This document shows positions 16,704-25,086 of a stretch of DNA of 64,000 nt, in pieces (the stretch's first letter is position 1; each line of letters opens with the position of its first letter). Position numbers and translations under genes: made by a program. The stretch covers positions 930,001 to 994,000 of the forward strand of contig NZ_JAFBCK010000001.1 of the NCBI RefSeq assembly GCF_016907695.1, written 5' to 3'. The notes beneath the pieces were generated by a model, which was not told the origin of the DNA, did no database searches, and saw nothing but the letters and a program-made list of their open reading frames with translations. Source of the stretch: Actinokineospora baliensis (lineage in GTDB: Bacteria; Actinomycetota; Actinomycetes; Mycobacteriales; Pseudonocardiaceae).

Positions 16704-17908
16704 GCGCCGAAGACGGGTGGGTACGCGGGTGGGAGGTCGTCGAACAGGTCCAGACCCTCGATGTACCGGCTCTTGTGCTCGGTGTCGTCCTCGCCGGGAG
16801 CGCCCGCACCACCCATGCCCGGGTACATGCCCCCGGCACCACCCGAGGCACCGGCGCGACCAGCGGCACCCTCGGCGAACCCGCCGCCCGCACGTCCAGC
16901 GATCCCGCCCGCCCCGGACAACGCTCCACCACGCGGCGTTGCCTCACTGCCGGTACGAGCCCCGAAGCCGGGACCGAAAGCACCGCCACCGCTCTGACCA
17001 GCCCCATAAGAACCGTGAGGACCGGAAGGGCCGTAGGTGGATGTCCCCCCAGCAGGCGGGTTCGTGACCCCGGTGGGATACGAGGCGACCTCGGTGCCGT
17101 TCTTGTTGCCCGGCGCAGGAGGCTCGGGCTCCGGCGTGGTCTTGGGCGGCACAGGCACAGGCACAGGCGGCTGAGCGGGCGGCCAGGTCTTGTGCTCCGG
17201 CATCGGTGTGTAGGTCACCGTCGGCACCTGGTCTGGACCTGCGGGCCGAGGCGCGGGCGCGGTGGCCGTGTAGTCGGGCAGCGCGGCGCGGACGTCGTGG
17301 CTCTCGGTGGCGAAGGTCTTCATCACCTGGACGGCTTTGGCCCGCGCCTCGGCGTGCGCCGCCGCGTTGGGCTGGTGGTCGTCGGTGAGGTTCTTGAGCA
17401 GGACGGCGTCGCTGGGGTCGCGGTCGACGCGGACGTCGTAGCCCGCCTCGAAATGCCGCTCGGCGTAGTAGAACACCGGCTCCGGCATGTGCTTCTGGGC
17501 GCCGACAACGGCTTCGGCGAAGTTGGACAGACCCTCACCGATGCGGTCGGTGGTGTGCGCGGCCTCGCCCGCCCACTGGGTGAGCCGCGTGTTGGACTCC
17601 CCCGCGCTCTTCGCGGCCGGACCGCGCCAGGTGCTCAGCAGCCCCTGCAGGATGTTCTGGACCTGCCCGGTGGTGCCCGCGATCTCCTTCGACAGCTCCG
17701 ACCACTGCCGCGCCCGCTCGGCGAGCTTGCCGGGCTGCGCCTTCATGACCATGTCGTAGAGCGTCGCGTGGTCGTAGTGCTCCCAGTTGATCTGGCGCAG
17801 GTCGTCGAGTTCCTTGTTGTGCTTGCGGCCCCGCTTGTGCTCGGCCGCCTCGCGGCGCTGGGCCGCGGTCGGCTTGTGCACGTCGGAGTACGCGCGGTGA
17901 CCGGACAT
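16700..17908 (-). CDS. PPE/WXG-domain protein with Pro- and Gly-rich tail
   Basis: 402 aa. The N-terminal ~200 residues are helical and include LLSTWRGPAAKSAGE, a W-x-G turn, resembling PPE/WXG100 exported proteins. A Pro-rich linker (PAQPPVPVPVPPKTTPEPEP) follows, then a Gly-rich tail from about residue 270 to an acidic end (DLFDDLPPAYPPVFGA). Likely a type VII secretion substrate. No secretion ATPase or core component lies in the window, so the machinery must be elsewhere. Confidence 0.75.
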   Translation of the reverse strand: MSGHRAYSDVHKPTAAQRREAAEHKRGRKHNKELDDLRQINWEHYDHATLYDMVMKAQPGKLAERARQWSELSKEIAGTTGQVQNILQGLLSTWRGPAAKSAGESNTRLTQWAGEAAHTTDRIGEGLSNFAEAVVGAQKHMPEPVFYYAERHFEAGYDVRVDRDPSDAVLLKNLTDDHQPNAAAHAEARAKAVQVMKTFATESHDVRAALPDYTATAPAPRPAGPDQVPTVTYTPMPEHKTWPPAQPPVPVPVPPKTTPEPEPPAPGNKNGTEVASYPTGVTNPPAGGTSTYGPSGPHGSYGAGQSGGGAFGPGFGARTGSEATPRGGALSGAGGIAGRAGGGFAEGAAGRAGASGGAGGMYPGMGGAGAPGEDDTEHKSRYIEGLDLFDDLPPAYPPVFGA

Positions 17909-18357
17909 CAGTGAGCACCCCCGGCGTGGCGGATCGCGGTTTCGGCGTGTTCGTCGACGCTGCGGTAGGCGACCAGGCTCGCCCGGATGGTGGCCCGCAC
18001 CTCGGCCAACTCCTCGATGTAGTGCGACAGCACCGCGCGCACGCCGTCGGTGGTGTCGGCGCGGCCGAGGAACGAGCGCGACATCGCGGCGGCGACCGGA
18101 CCGGCGCCCGCGGCGAGCGGGTCGCCCAACTCGTGTGCGGCGTCGCGCTGGCGGATCAGGTCGTCGTGCAGTTCGGCGAGCTCGCGCTCGGCCCGCTCGA
18201 GCGCGGCGTAGTCGACCTCGACCACGTCGCCACCGCCGGTGACGGTGAAGTCACCGCGCGGACCGGCGACCACGTCCGGCACCGACTCGACCAGCCCCAC
18301 CAGCTTGCGCTCGGCGCGCAGCGCCTCGGCCTCGCGCGCGTTGTGCACCCACGTCAT
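17908..18357 (-). CDS. ESX-associated helical protein, first gene of the operon
   Basis: 149 aa from MTWVHNAREAEALR, chosen for the GGAG 6 bp upstream. Predominantly helical (YAALERAERELAELHDDLIR). Resembles PE/WXG-type partner proteins that pair with a PPE-like product, here the next gene (1-bp overlap, TGATG). No signal peptide. Divergently transcribed from the MHS transporter. Confidence 0.65.
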   Translation of the reverse strand: MTWVHNAREAEALRAERKLVGLVESVPDVVAGPRGDFTVTGGGDVVEVDYAALERAERELAELHDDLIRQRDAAHELGDPLAAGAGPVAAAMSRSFLGRADTTDGVRAVLSHYIEELAEVRATIRASLVAYRSVDEHAETAIRHAGGAH

Positions 18358-18502
18358 CTTCTCCACCCGCCCTTTCCCGAGCCCAGCGTGACCGATCGCG
18401 TTCCCGCGTTCCACCCCCACCCCTCCCGAGTGCACAACTGGGCACGTCCAGCGCGCACACGGGCAACCAGCGCAGGTGGAAAAGCGACGCTACCCTCCCC
18501 GG

Positions 18503-19801
18503 GTGAGTGAATTAGACACGAAACCGGTCCGGCGGGCGGTGGCCGCTTCGGCGATGGGCAACTGCATCGAGTGGTACGACTTCGGCGTCTTCGGGTTCAT
18601 GCCCGCCGTGCTCGGCGCGGTGTTCTTCGACGCGGCGACGCCGACGGAGAACGTGCTGGGGACCTTCGCGGTGCTGGCGGTGGCCTTCGTGGCCCGGCCG
18701 TTCGGCGGGTTCGTGTTCGGTCCGCTCGGTGACCGCATCGGCCGCCAGCGGGTGCTGGCCACGACGATCGTGCTGATGTCCGGGTCGACGTTCGCGATCG
18801 GACTGTTCCCCTCGTACCAGAGCGCCGGTGTGCTGACCCCCATCCTGGTCTTGCTCGCCCGGCTCGTCCAGGGCTTCTCGGCGGGCGGTGAGTACGGCGG
18901 CGCGGCCACGTTCATCGCCGAATACGCCCCTGACCGGCGGCGGGGCTTCCTGGGCAGCTGGCTGGAGTTCGGCTCGCTCGGCGGATACCTGCTCGGCGCG
19001 GGCGTGGTCACCACGACCACGGTCGTCCTCGGCGAGGCCGCGATGGCGGACTGGGGCTGGCGCGTGCCGTTCCTGATCGCCGGTCCACTCGGGCTGGTCG
19101 GGCTGTACCTGCGCACCCGCCTGGAGGACACGCCGCTGTTCACCGAACTGGCCGCGGAGCAGAAGGTGGAGGCGTCCCCGCTCAAGACCGTCCTGCGCAC
19201 CCAGTGGCGGCCGATCCTGCACCTCATCGGCTACATCGTCCTGCTCAACATCGCCGACTACACCGTGCTGACCTACATGGAGAGCCACCTGACGAACACC
19301 CTGGGGCTCACCGGCAGCACCCCGCTGCTGGTGATCATCGCGGTGATCGTCGGGATGATGGCGCTGGTGGGCCCGGTGGGCGCGCTGACCGACCGGGTCG
19401 GCCGCAAACCGTTCCTCTACGCGGCCTGCGCGGGTTTCCTCGTGCTGCCGATCCCGGCGTTCACGTTGATGGACCAGGGCAGCACGGTCGCACTGGTCTT
19501 CGGCCTGGCACTGGTCGCGCTGCCCCTGACGTTCCTGCTGGCCACCATCCCCTCGGTCCTGCCCGCGATGTTCCCCACCGAGGTCCGCTACGGCGCGTTC
19601 GCCATCGGCTACAACCTGTCGACCGCCCTGTTCGCCGGAACCGCGCCCTACATCGTCACGAAACTGGTCGACACCACCGGCGACGACCTGGTCCCGGCCT
19701 ACTACCTGATGGGCGCCGCGCTCATCGCGGCCATCCCGATCCACCTCCTCCCGGAGACAGCGGGCAAGTCGTTGCGCGAGGTCAAAGCCCCAGTCGGCTG
19801 A
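18503..19801 (+). CDS. MFS transporter, metabolite:H+ symporter (MHS, ProP-like) family
   Basis: 432 aa, 12 predicted membrane helices. Start GTG. The family signature MGNCIEWYDFGVFGF lies near residue 18, GDRIGRQRVL is the loop 2-3 MFS motif, and ARLVQGFSAGGEYGGAATF is the MHS hallmark. The repeat motif DRVGRKPF follows helix 8. MHS members import osmolytes, dicarboxylates, citrate or alpha-ketoglutarate with protons; the substrate is not predictable here. Confidence 0.92.
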   Translation: MSELDTKPVRRAVAASAMGNCIEWYDFGVFGFMPAVLGAVFFDAATPTENVLGTFAVLAVAFVARPFGGFVFGPLGDRIGRQRVLATTIVLMSGSTFAIGLFPSYQSAGVLTPILVLLARLVQGFSAGGEYGGAATFIAEYAPDRRRGFLGSWLEFGSLGGYLLGAGVVTTTTVVLGEAAMADWGWRVPFLIAGPLGLVGLYLRTRLEDTPLFTELAAEQKVEASPLKTVLRTQWRPILHLIGYIVLLNIADYTVLTYMESHLTNTLGLTGSTPLLVIIAVIVGMMALVGPVGALTDRVGRKPFLYAACAGFLVLPIPAFTLMDQGSTVALVFGLALVALPLTFLLATIPSVLPAMFPTEVRYGAFAIGYNLSTALFAGTAPYIVTKLVDTTGDDLVPAYYLMGAALIAAIPIHLLPETAGKSLREVKAPVG

Positions 19802-19850
19802 GCGGGGGCGTGTGCGCGACCACAGTGGTGCCGGTGCTTACTCTTCGGTA

Positions 19851-20432
19851 ATGAGCCGTACCGCTGAGGCCTGGCCGCCGGTTGAGACCGAGTTGCCGGG
19901 GCGCCACGAGGACACGCCCGCGCCGGGGACCGAGCTGCCGCCGCACTACGCGTACTGCTTCGGCTGCGGCGACCGGCAGGAGGACGGGCTGCACCTGCGG
20001 GCGCAGGTCGGGGAGGGGCACCACATCCGCTCCCGGTTCACCGTGACCGAGGCGCACCAGGGCGCGCCGGGGTTGGCGCACGGGGGCCTGCTGGCGTGCG
20101 CGTTCGACGAGGCGTTGGGCACGACGGTGGGGCACCTGTTGCGCAGGCCCGCGGTGACGGGACGGTTGGAGACCGACTTCGTGCGGCCGGTGCCGATCGG
20201 GACGACGCTGGTGATCGACGCGCACTTGGACGGCGTGGCCGGGCGGAAGGTGTACGTCAGCGCTGAGGGGCGCATCGACGCGGAGGACGGGCCGGTGGCG
20301 GTTCGGGCGCGGGCGCTGTTCGTGCTGGTGGAGATCAAGCACTTCATCGACAACGGGCGGGCGGAGGACCTGCGCGCGGTCGCGGCCGACCCCAGCCTCC
20401 TCGGCTCCCGCCCGGTGGAGCTCAATCCGTAG
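19851..20432 (+). CDS. PaaI/hotdog-fold thioesterase
   Basis: 193 aa from MSRTAEAWPP. The hotdog core contains the PaaI-type HGGLLACAFDEALG motif, which carries the catalytic Gly/Asp-type acyl-CoA thioesterase site. The upstream HYAYCFGCGDRQEDGLHL is seen in many actinobacterial PaaI proteins. Probably hydrolyses an acyl-CoA. Stands just before the interrupted metallophosphoesterase, 9 bp apart, and may be co-transcribed with it. Confidence 0.85.
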   Translation: MSRTAEAWPPVETELPGRHEDTPAPGTELPPHYAYCFGCGDRQEDGLHLRAQVGEGHHIRSRFTVTEAHQGAPGLAHGGLLACAFDEALGTTVGHLLRRPAVTGRLETDFVRPVPIGTTLVIDAHLDGVAGRKVYVSAEGRIDAEDGPVAVRARALFVLVEIKHFIDNGRAEDLRAVAADPSLLGSRPVELNP

Positions 20433-20441
20433 GCTTGGCCC

Positions 20442-21103
20442 ATGTTCATGGCAGTGGTGGGTCTCGGCGTGCTCGCCCTGCACCTGTACCTGTGGAAGCG
20501 GCTGGTCCGGGACACGACGAGATCCCCGCGGGTCAGGCGGGTCGGCACGGTCGTGCTGGCGGTGTTGGCGGTGCTCGCGGTCGCGGCCCTGGTCTTACCC
20601 CGGTTCGTGGGGGTGCGGATCGCCGAGTGGTTCGCCTGGCCCGGGTACCTGTGGCTGGCGGTGTTCTTCTACCTGCTGCTGACCCTGGCCGTGCTGGAAC
20701 TGCCCCGGATGGCGCTGCGGTACTGGACCCGCCCGTCCGGTGAGACCGACGAGAGCAGGCGGCTCTTCTTGGCGCGCGCGGCAGGCGTGGTCGCGGGGGC
20801 GACGGCGGCCAGCGTGGTCGGTGCCGGTGCGGTGTCGGCGCTCGGGCCCCCCGCGGTGAAGCGGGTGGCGGTGCCGATCGGCGGGTTGCCGTCGGGTCTG
20901 CGCGGTCTGCGGATCGCGGTGGTCAGCGACATCCACCTCGGACCGCTGCTCGGCCGCGCGCACACCGAGCGGATCGTGCGGATGCTCAACGAGACCCAGC
21001 CGGACCTGGTCGCCATGGTCGGCGACCTCGCGGACGGGACGGTCGCCGAACTCGGCCACGCCGCCGCGCCGCTGGGCGACCTGGTGGCGCCAACCTACTT
21101 CGT
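20442..21103 (+). pseudogene. Metallophosphoesterase, 5' part (disrupted by prophage)
   Basis: N-terminal portion of a membrane-anchored metallophosphoesterase of the YaeI type. Four membrane segments occupy roughly residues 1-130, then the first two metal-site motifs VVSDIHLG and MVGDLADG are present. The GNHE and GHTHGG motifs are missing because the gene is cut after PTYFV by the prophage. The missing 3' part is at 60972-61437. In the lysogen the frame runs on through phage DNA to 21455, giving an unlikely-to-function chimera. Joined halves give exactly 376 codons. Confidence 0.93.
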
Positions 21104-21106
21104 CAC
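21099..21106. other. attL core
   Basis: TTCGTCAC here and TTCGTGAC at attR differ at one base and sit at the two ends of the interrupted gene. The crossover lies within TTCGT or at the AC just after it; both restore the same frame. The phage side to the right has TGTCCA at 21121-21126, mirrored by TGGACA at 60954-60959. Confidence 0.8.
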
Positions 21107-21288
21107 GACCAATTTACAGATGTCCATACCTTCTCACAACCGGCTTGACCTGCGGATACTCAATGGCAGCGGCCACATCCGCCCTCCGGCGCGCAGTCGG
21201 CAGGTGCACGTGCACACGCACGGGATCGCCGTAGCCACACGGCGCTACCCTGGTGGGGGAACGTCCACATCAAAGGTGGTGCAGCGCC

Positions 21289-22512
21289 ATGACGACCGAC
21301 CCCACCATGCACACAGGTGCCCGGATCAAGTACTTCCGCGAACGCGTAGGCATGAGCCGCGCGGTTCTCGGGGGCCTGGTCGACAAATCGGCCGAGTGGG
21401 TCAAGGCCGTGGAGACCGGACGTCTACACACGCCCAAAGTCTCACTGCTCTTTGACATCGCGCGCGCCCTGGGCGTCGAGGATCTAGCGGACCTAACGGG
21501 CAACGTCAATATCCCGATCGCGTCGTTTGGTGGCCCGGCGCATACAGCGCTCAGTGAGGTACGCACGGCGCTTACTAGCTACCACCTTCCCCTCTCTGGG
21601 ACTGCCGCCGCCGACGTCGATCACCTCGCTATGCGGCTCCACCATGCTTGGCACGTTAGGCACACGTCGCCCGACCATCGGACCCAGCTCGGGGTGCTGC
21701 TGCCGGGCCTGATCCGGGATGCTCAACAGGCGGTCCGGCAAGCACAACCTGATCGTCGCCGTGGTGTACGGCGTGTCCTTGCCGAGGTGTATCAACTCGC
21801 CGACTTCTACGTGGCCTACCAGCCTGCGCCCGAGCTGCTTTGGATGGTCGCGGACCGCGCACTGAGTGAAGGCCAGGAAGCGGACGACCCGTACACCTTT
21901 GGAGGCGGAGCTTGGGCGATGGTCCAAGCTCTCCGAGATGGTGCCCGCTGGGATGAGGCCGTGGACGTGGCAACCACTGCTATCGAGCAGCTCACGCCAC
22001 ATCTTGAACACGGCCCCGCGGACTGGACAGGAATGGTCGGCGCGCTGGAGGCAGAGCTTGCCTACGTCTATGCCAGGCGCGGGCGCGCCGGGCTCGCCTT
22101 GAGGCATCTGGACCGAGCCCAAGAGGTCGCTCAACGGCTCGGAGGGGGTTATCGGCACACGCAGTCCTCGTTCTCGCAGCCTGTGATGGCTGCTCACGCC
22201 ACTACTGTCGCCGTGGAGCTGCGCCGCGCAGGGGAAGCCATCCAGGCAGCCCGTCAAGTAGATCCTGACATGATCATCAGTGTTCCCCGCCGCGCACGGC
22301 ACTTGATCGAGATCGCGAGGGCTCATCATCACACTGGCGATCTACACGCCGTGTACGCCTTGCTGGACAAGAGCTTCCGCACAGCACCGGAGACACTCCG
22401 CTACAACGGCTTCGGCCGGAGCATGTTGGTAGACCTGTTGAGTGGCCCTCCGGCGGGACTCAGGAGCGATGTTCAGCGTCTGGCGAGCGAGGTCGGGCTC
22501 GTAGCCGCTTAG
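21289..22512 (+). CDS. XRE helix-turn-helix regulator with TPR-like region
   Basis: 407 aa. The N-terminal Cro/C1-type helix-turn-helix (RIKYFRERVGMSRAVLGGLV, then WVKAVETGR) spans about residues 8-65. The remaining ~300 residues are helical repeats of TPR type (ELAYVYARRGRAGLALRHLD and similar), a common actinobacterial architecture in which the TPR part senses a partner or signal. It is the first gene inside attL and on the opposite strand to the lytic genes, a typical place for a lysogeny repressor. Alternatively it controls only the adjacent small operon. ATG at 21289. Confidence 0.8.
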   Translation: MTTDPTMHTGARIKYFRERVGMSRAVLGGLVDKSAEWVKAVETGRLHTPKVSLLFDIARALGVEDLADLTGNVNIPIASFGGPAHTALSEVRTALTSYHLPLSGTAAADVDHLAMRLHHAWHVRHTSPDHRTQLGVLLPGLIRDAQQAVRQAQPDRRRGVRRVLAEVYQLADFYVAYQPAPELLWMVADRALSEGQEADDPYTFGGGAWAMVQALRDGARWDEAVDVATTAIEQLTPHLEHGPADWTGMVGALEAELAYVYARRGRAGLALRHLDRAQEVAQRLGGGYRHTQSSFSQPVMAAHATTVAVELRRAGEAIQAARQVDPDMIISVPRRARHLIEIARAHHHTGDLHAVYALLDKSFRTAPETLRYNGFGRSMLVDLLSGPPAGLRSDVQRLASEVGLVAA

Positions 22513-22525
22513 CCCAATCGGGTGA

Positions 22526-22542
22526 GGGTACATTTTGTACCC
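22526..22542. promoter_or_regulatory. Palindrome GGGTAC-N5-GTACCC
   Basis: Perfect 6-bp arms with an ATTTT spacer, 14 bp after the regulator stop and 55 bp before the next small gene. Likely operator for the downstream operon, plausibly bound by the XRE/TPR product. Confidence 0.6.
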
Positions 22543-22550
22543 CTTGCCTC

Positions 22551-22612
22551 GTGATCGGTACCTAGCGTCGGACCTGACCCGACCCGGAGGTACCGAGTGC
22601 AGGACCGATCAC
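22551..22612. promoter_or_regulatory. Second inverted repeat GTGATCGGT...ACCGATCAC
   Basis: Perfect 9-bp arms at 22551-22559 and 22604-22612, the right arm overlapping the start of the first small gene. Could form an mRNA structure around that gene's ribosome-binding site (GGAGG at 22587-22591) or a looped operator. Confidence 0.5.
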
Positions 22613-22740
22613 GAAAATCAGACACGACCAGCGACTGTCAACAGGGGACAATTGGTCACGCCGAGACGTTTCTAGGGCGCCCGTCGGCCCGCTGCCGCAA
22701 CTGGCGAGCCTTGCCGAGTTCAACCCGGGAGCACTCGTGA
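22597..22740 (+). CDS. Small 47-aa protein, first gene of coupled operon
   Basis: Short open frame: GTG start 6 bp after GGAGG, stop overlapping the GTG of the next gene (GTGA). Sequence begins MQDRSRKSDTTSDCQQ. No recognised domain; contains two cysteines and is basic. The clear ribosome-binding site and translational coupling argue that it is real, possibly a leader peptide controlling the next genes. Confidence 0.55.
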   Translation: MQDRSRKSDTTSDCQQGTIGHAETFLGRPSARCRNWRALPSSTREHS

Positions 22741-22967
22741 CCCCGGGCGTGACGCACTGGTGGGACTACCTAGGGGACAACCTCGGTTTTCTACTGGTCA
22801 TCGGCGGTCTACCCGCGCTTTGCTTCGTAGTACGCCCTGCGCGTCGGTTTGAGCCAAAGATCAAGGGCGCGGAGACGCCCACCGTGGTTTTGCCTGCGGT
22901 CACGACTCGCCCGAAATCGACGGAGCAGGTCCCACCACGCGGAGGGTCGTACGGTGCGGCAGCTTGA
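22737..22967 (+). CDS. Small single-pass membrane protein
   Basis: 76 aa from GTG. One membrane helix at about residues 17-33 (LGFLLVIGGLPALCFVV), followed by a basic cytoplasmic tail (RPARRFEPKIKGAE) and a Thr/Pro-rich end. Unknown function. Overlaps the previous gene by 4 bp and the next by 14 bp. Its short helix-plus-tail plan resembles two other prophage plus-strand genes (51242 and 56822). Confidence 0.6.
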   Translation: MTPGVTHWWDYLGDNLGFLLVIGGLPALCFVVRPARRFEPKIKGAETPTVVLPAVTTRPKSTEQVPPRGGSYGAAA

Positions 22968-23448
22968 CCCCCAGTTTGCTTTCGACCGTGACGAGATCGA
23001 GGAAGTCGACTACCTACTCCGTTGGGCGTGGCTCTCGCGGGACTGGTGGTTCTACTTCATGGGGACGGCTCCCGATGCGATCGCATTGGTGCGGCGCTGG
23101 CCCATTGGTGTCGCCGATGTGTTGATCCTATGGTCGCACGCCAACGTATCGGCGTACCGAATGATCTATCGCAACGTTAACGGAGGTGAGGTAAACCCAC
23201 TTCATCCAACCAAGTTGATCTCACGTTGGATATCTAACAAGCCTTGGGAACTGATCAGATTCATGGTCGAGCAGATTCCTCCAATCCAGGTTGAACTTGA
23301 CTCGATTGAGGCCAGTGAAGGATTTCGATTGCCCAAGGATGCGGAGTTCTTCATCTATCCCCCGGGACAGCGGAAACTTATCCCATTCCCCAGGGCGACC
23401 GCCTTCTCCTCCGACCTGTGGACTTCCTCGAATGGATCATGTCAATGA
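22954..23448 (+). CDS. Hypothetical 164-aa protein
   Basis: GTG start with GGAGGG 8 bp upstream. Not recognised. Trp-rich, acidic N-terminal half (DRDEIEEVDYLLRWAWLSRD) and hydrophobic patches (GVADVLILWSH), but no clear signal peptide. AT-richer than the flanking chromosome. Third gene of the coupled operon. Confidence 0.6.
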   Translation: MRQLDPQFAFDRDEIEEVDYLLRWAWLSRDWWFYFMGTAPDAIALVRRWPIGVADVLILWSHANVSAYRMIYRNVNGGEVNPLHPTKLISRWISNKPWELIRFMVEQIPPIQVELDSIEASEGFRLPKDAEFFIYPPGQRKLIPFPRATAFSSDLWTSSNGSCQ

Positions 23449-23672
23449 GGGACCTGGGGGTTCGACAAGAGATCGACGTGCTTCTAGACGGACTACTGCA
23501 AGGTGAGTTGGACAACGTTCTGCGCTTTGTTCGTGCTCTACACGACACCAAGCCCACAACACCCGAAAGCCCAGCGCGACCTACCCCGCACAGGCCGCGC
23601 GAGGACAGCAACGTGGTGCCGTTGCGCGGGCGCCCGATTGACCTGTTCACACCGCAGACAGATACGGATTAG
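23445..23672 (+). CDS. Hypothetical 75-aa protein
   Basis: The start is taken at the ATG overlapping the previous stop (ATGA); a GTG at 23418 is also in frame. The first half is helical (RQEIDVLLDGLLQGELDNVL); the tail is Pro-rich and ends VVPLRGRPIDLFTPQ. Function unknown. Last gene of the four-gene operon. Confidence 0.55.
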   Translation: MRDLGVRQEIDVLLDGLLQGELDNVLRFVRALHDTKPTTPESPARPTPHRPREDSNVVPLRGRPIDLFTPQTDTD

Positions 23673-23792
23673 CCACCCTTCTGCCGTCTGCAATCACCAA
23701 TGAGACCTGCGCAACCCGAACCTCCCCCTTGGGTTGCGGCAACCCCAGGAGAAAGGAGGAAAAACGACTGTCTAACCCTTCCGCTGAACATT

Positions 23793-23826
23793 CGACCGGG
23801 GTGTCGCCAATGCGGCGCCCCGGTCG
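23793..23826 (+). terminator. Hairpin after the small operon
   Basis: CGACCGGGG/CCCCGGTCG, 9-bp arms with a 16-base partly paired loop. A weaker hairpin GCAACCC/GGGTTGC lies at 23711-23737. Together they probably separate the small operon from the following genes. No gene convincingly fills 23673-23847. Confidence 0.5.
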
Positions 23827-23847
23827 CCTCGCACGGGGAGCTATTCA

Positions 23848-24264
23848 TTGATTCGGACCCAACCGCCATTGGGAAGTGCGACCGCCGATCTCCAAAGAGA
23901 GCTAGAGAAGCGCGGGTGGGAGCACTGCGCCGACGGCGAGGAATGGATTCAGTTCTTATTCGCAGGCTCATTTGGCGGTGTTGACCGCGCCCGACGCATC
24001 GAGCTGTCCGAACTTGGTCTAGAGACTCTGGACTGCACTGTTCGCATCGAAGAATCGGCCCTGGTAGCGGACTACCATCTGGCAGGGGTTGAGGGCGGCT
24101 GCTACTGGCATCAACGAAAGCAGATAATCAAGCGAACCATACGGAGGGGCATTCCTTCCGATCTGATGTTCTATGAGGAGCAAGCCCGCGCAGCGGCTAC
24201 GCCCGAACTTGCAATGTGTCTCCTCTTTGGCGCATGCAGTCGGCGGGAAATTGCCCCTGAGTGA
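23848..24264 (+). CDS. Hypothetical 138-aa protein upstream of the toxin gene
   Basis: Start TTG with GGGGAG 6 bp upstream. Unknown family. Contains ADLQRELEKRGWEHCADGEE and a basic segment KQIIKRTIRRGIPSD. Low-GC for this genome, as are its plus-strand neighbours, suggesting transferred cargo. An overlapping frame (23700-23984) contains a Cys-x2-Cys motif, so the 5' end could be mis-set. Confidence 0.5.
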   Translation: MIRTQPPLGSATADLQRELEKRGWEHCADGEEWIQFLFAGSFGGVDRARRIELSELGLETLDCTVRIEESALVADYHLAGVEGGCYWHQRKQIIKRTIRRGIPSDLMFYEEQARAAATPELAMCLLFGACSRREIAPE

Positions 24265-24332
24265 CAAGTAGTGGAGATAGGCATAAATGATCCCCGATGT
24301 CGCCCGTCGGTGGCGCCATATAAGGTGGCGCG

Positions 24333-25082
24333 GTGTCTATTGAAGATGAGGCGCATAAACTCGATGCCATCGCCGAGAGACTGGAGGCCCTGTCGCGCCA
24401 ATTCGCCAGTCAGATGAATGCCTGGCTAAGCGAGACGGACGCGGCCCTCTTAGAGATCCTCGGCTACGGTCTACGCTACGCAGGTTTCGGCGGGCTGCTA
24501 GGGGCTGCGAGAGGCAGGACTGAGGAGTTATGCGAAGCCCTAAGAGAGTCCGCGGCGGCCACATCGCGCGCAGCCGCCTATCACGGCCGGAGGAACAGTG
24601 GCAATGGGGAGTCCTCGGCATCGGCAGGTCGGTCGGTGCCCGACACGCCTTCCTCGGCTCCAGGGTCGGGCTCGACGTCCAGCGAACCAGGCGGGAATCA
24701 AAACGGCGACGCTCCAGAGGCGGCGCCTACCAACACGGGACCTGCCACATTCGGTAGTTCAACCTCCACCAATTACCGAAAGACATTCTTTGATGAGCAC
24801 CCCGGACTAAAGGGCCAGGTATGGGTGCACCATGCCGTTGAACGTCAGTCGGCAGACATCTACCCGAACGCAGGACTCACGGACGCCGAGATCCACTCTT
24901 TACAGAACTTGCGAGGCATCCCGAAGGGCGAAACGAACAATACCGTGCATCTCAGCAAGCTTCGGAAGGCGTGGAACCGCTTCTACGACGAGAATCCAAA
25001 CGCCACCAAGCAAGACTTGCTCGACTTTGCGACGAAGATGGATGACAAGTATGGCGACCAATTCAAACCTCGGGTACGGTGA
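24333..25082 (+). CDS. Putative HNH/Endo VII-superfamily nuclease toxin
   Basis: 249 aa. The N-terminal ~85 residues are helical (KLDAIAERLEALSRQFASQM), a possible export or WXG-like domain. A disordered Ser/Gly/Pro linker covers residues ~90-145. The C-terminal ~100 residues have VHHAVE, GIPKGETNN, VHLSKLRKAWNRFY and ATKQDLLDFATKMDDKYG, the layout of polymorphic-toxin HNH nucleases: a HH pair, then IP...N, then a final H. Followed 4 bp later by a likely immunity gene. No signal peptide is visible, so the secretion route is unclear. Confidence 0.7.
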   Translation: MSIEDEAHKLDAIAERLEALSRQFASQMNAWLSETDAALLEILGYGLRYAGFGGLLGAARGRTEELCEALRESAAATSRAAAYHGRRNSGNGESSASAGRSVPDTPSSAPGSGSTSSEPGGNQNGDAPEAAPTNTGPATFGSSTSTNYRKTFFDEHPGLKGQVWVHHAVERQSADIYPNAGLTDAEIHSLQNLRGIPKGETNNTVHLSKLRKAWNRFYDENPNATKQDLLDFATKMDDKYGDQFKPRVR

Positions 25083-25086
25083 CGAC

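Noticed and set aside
17540..17560. GTGGTGTGCGCGG in host DNA as the phage motif
   Set aside because: Core differs and no CAA arm; background similarity.
20442..21455. 337-aa intact metallophosphoesterase
   Set aside because: The tail after FVT is phage DNA read in a chance frame and lacks the GNHE and GHTH motifs present at 60972-61437.
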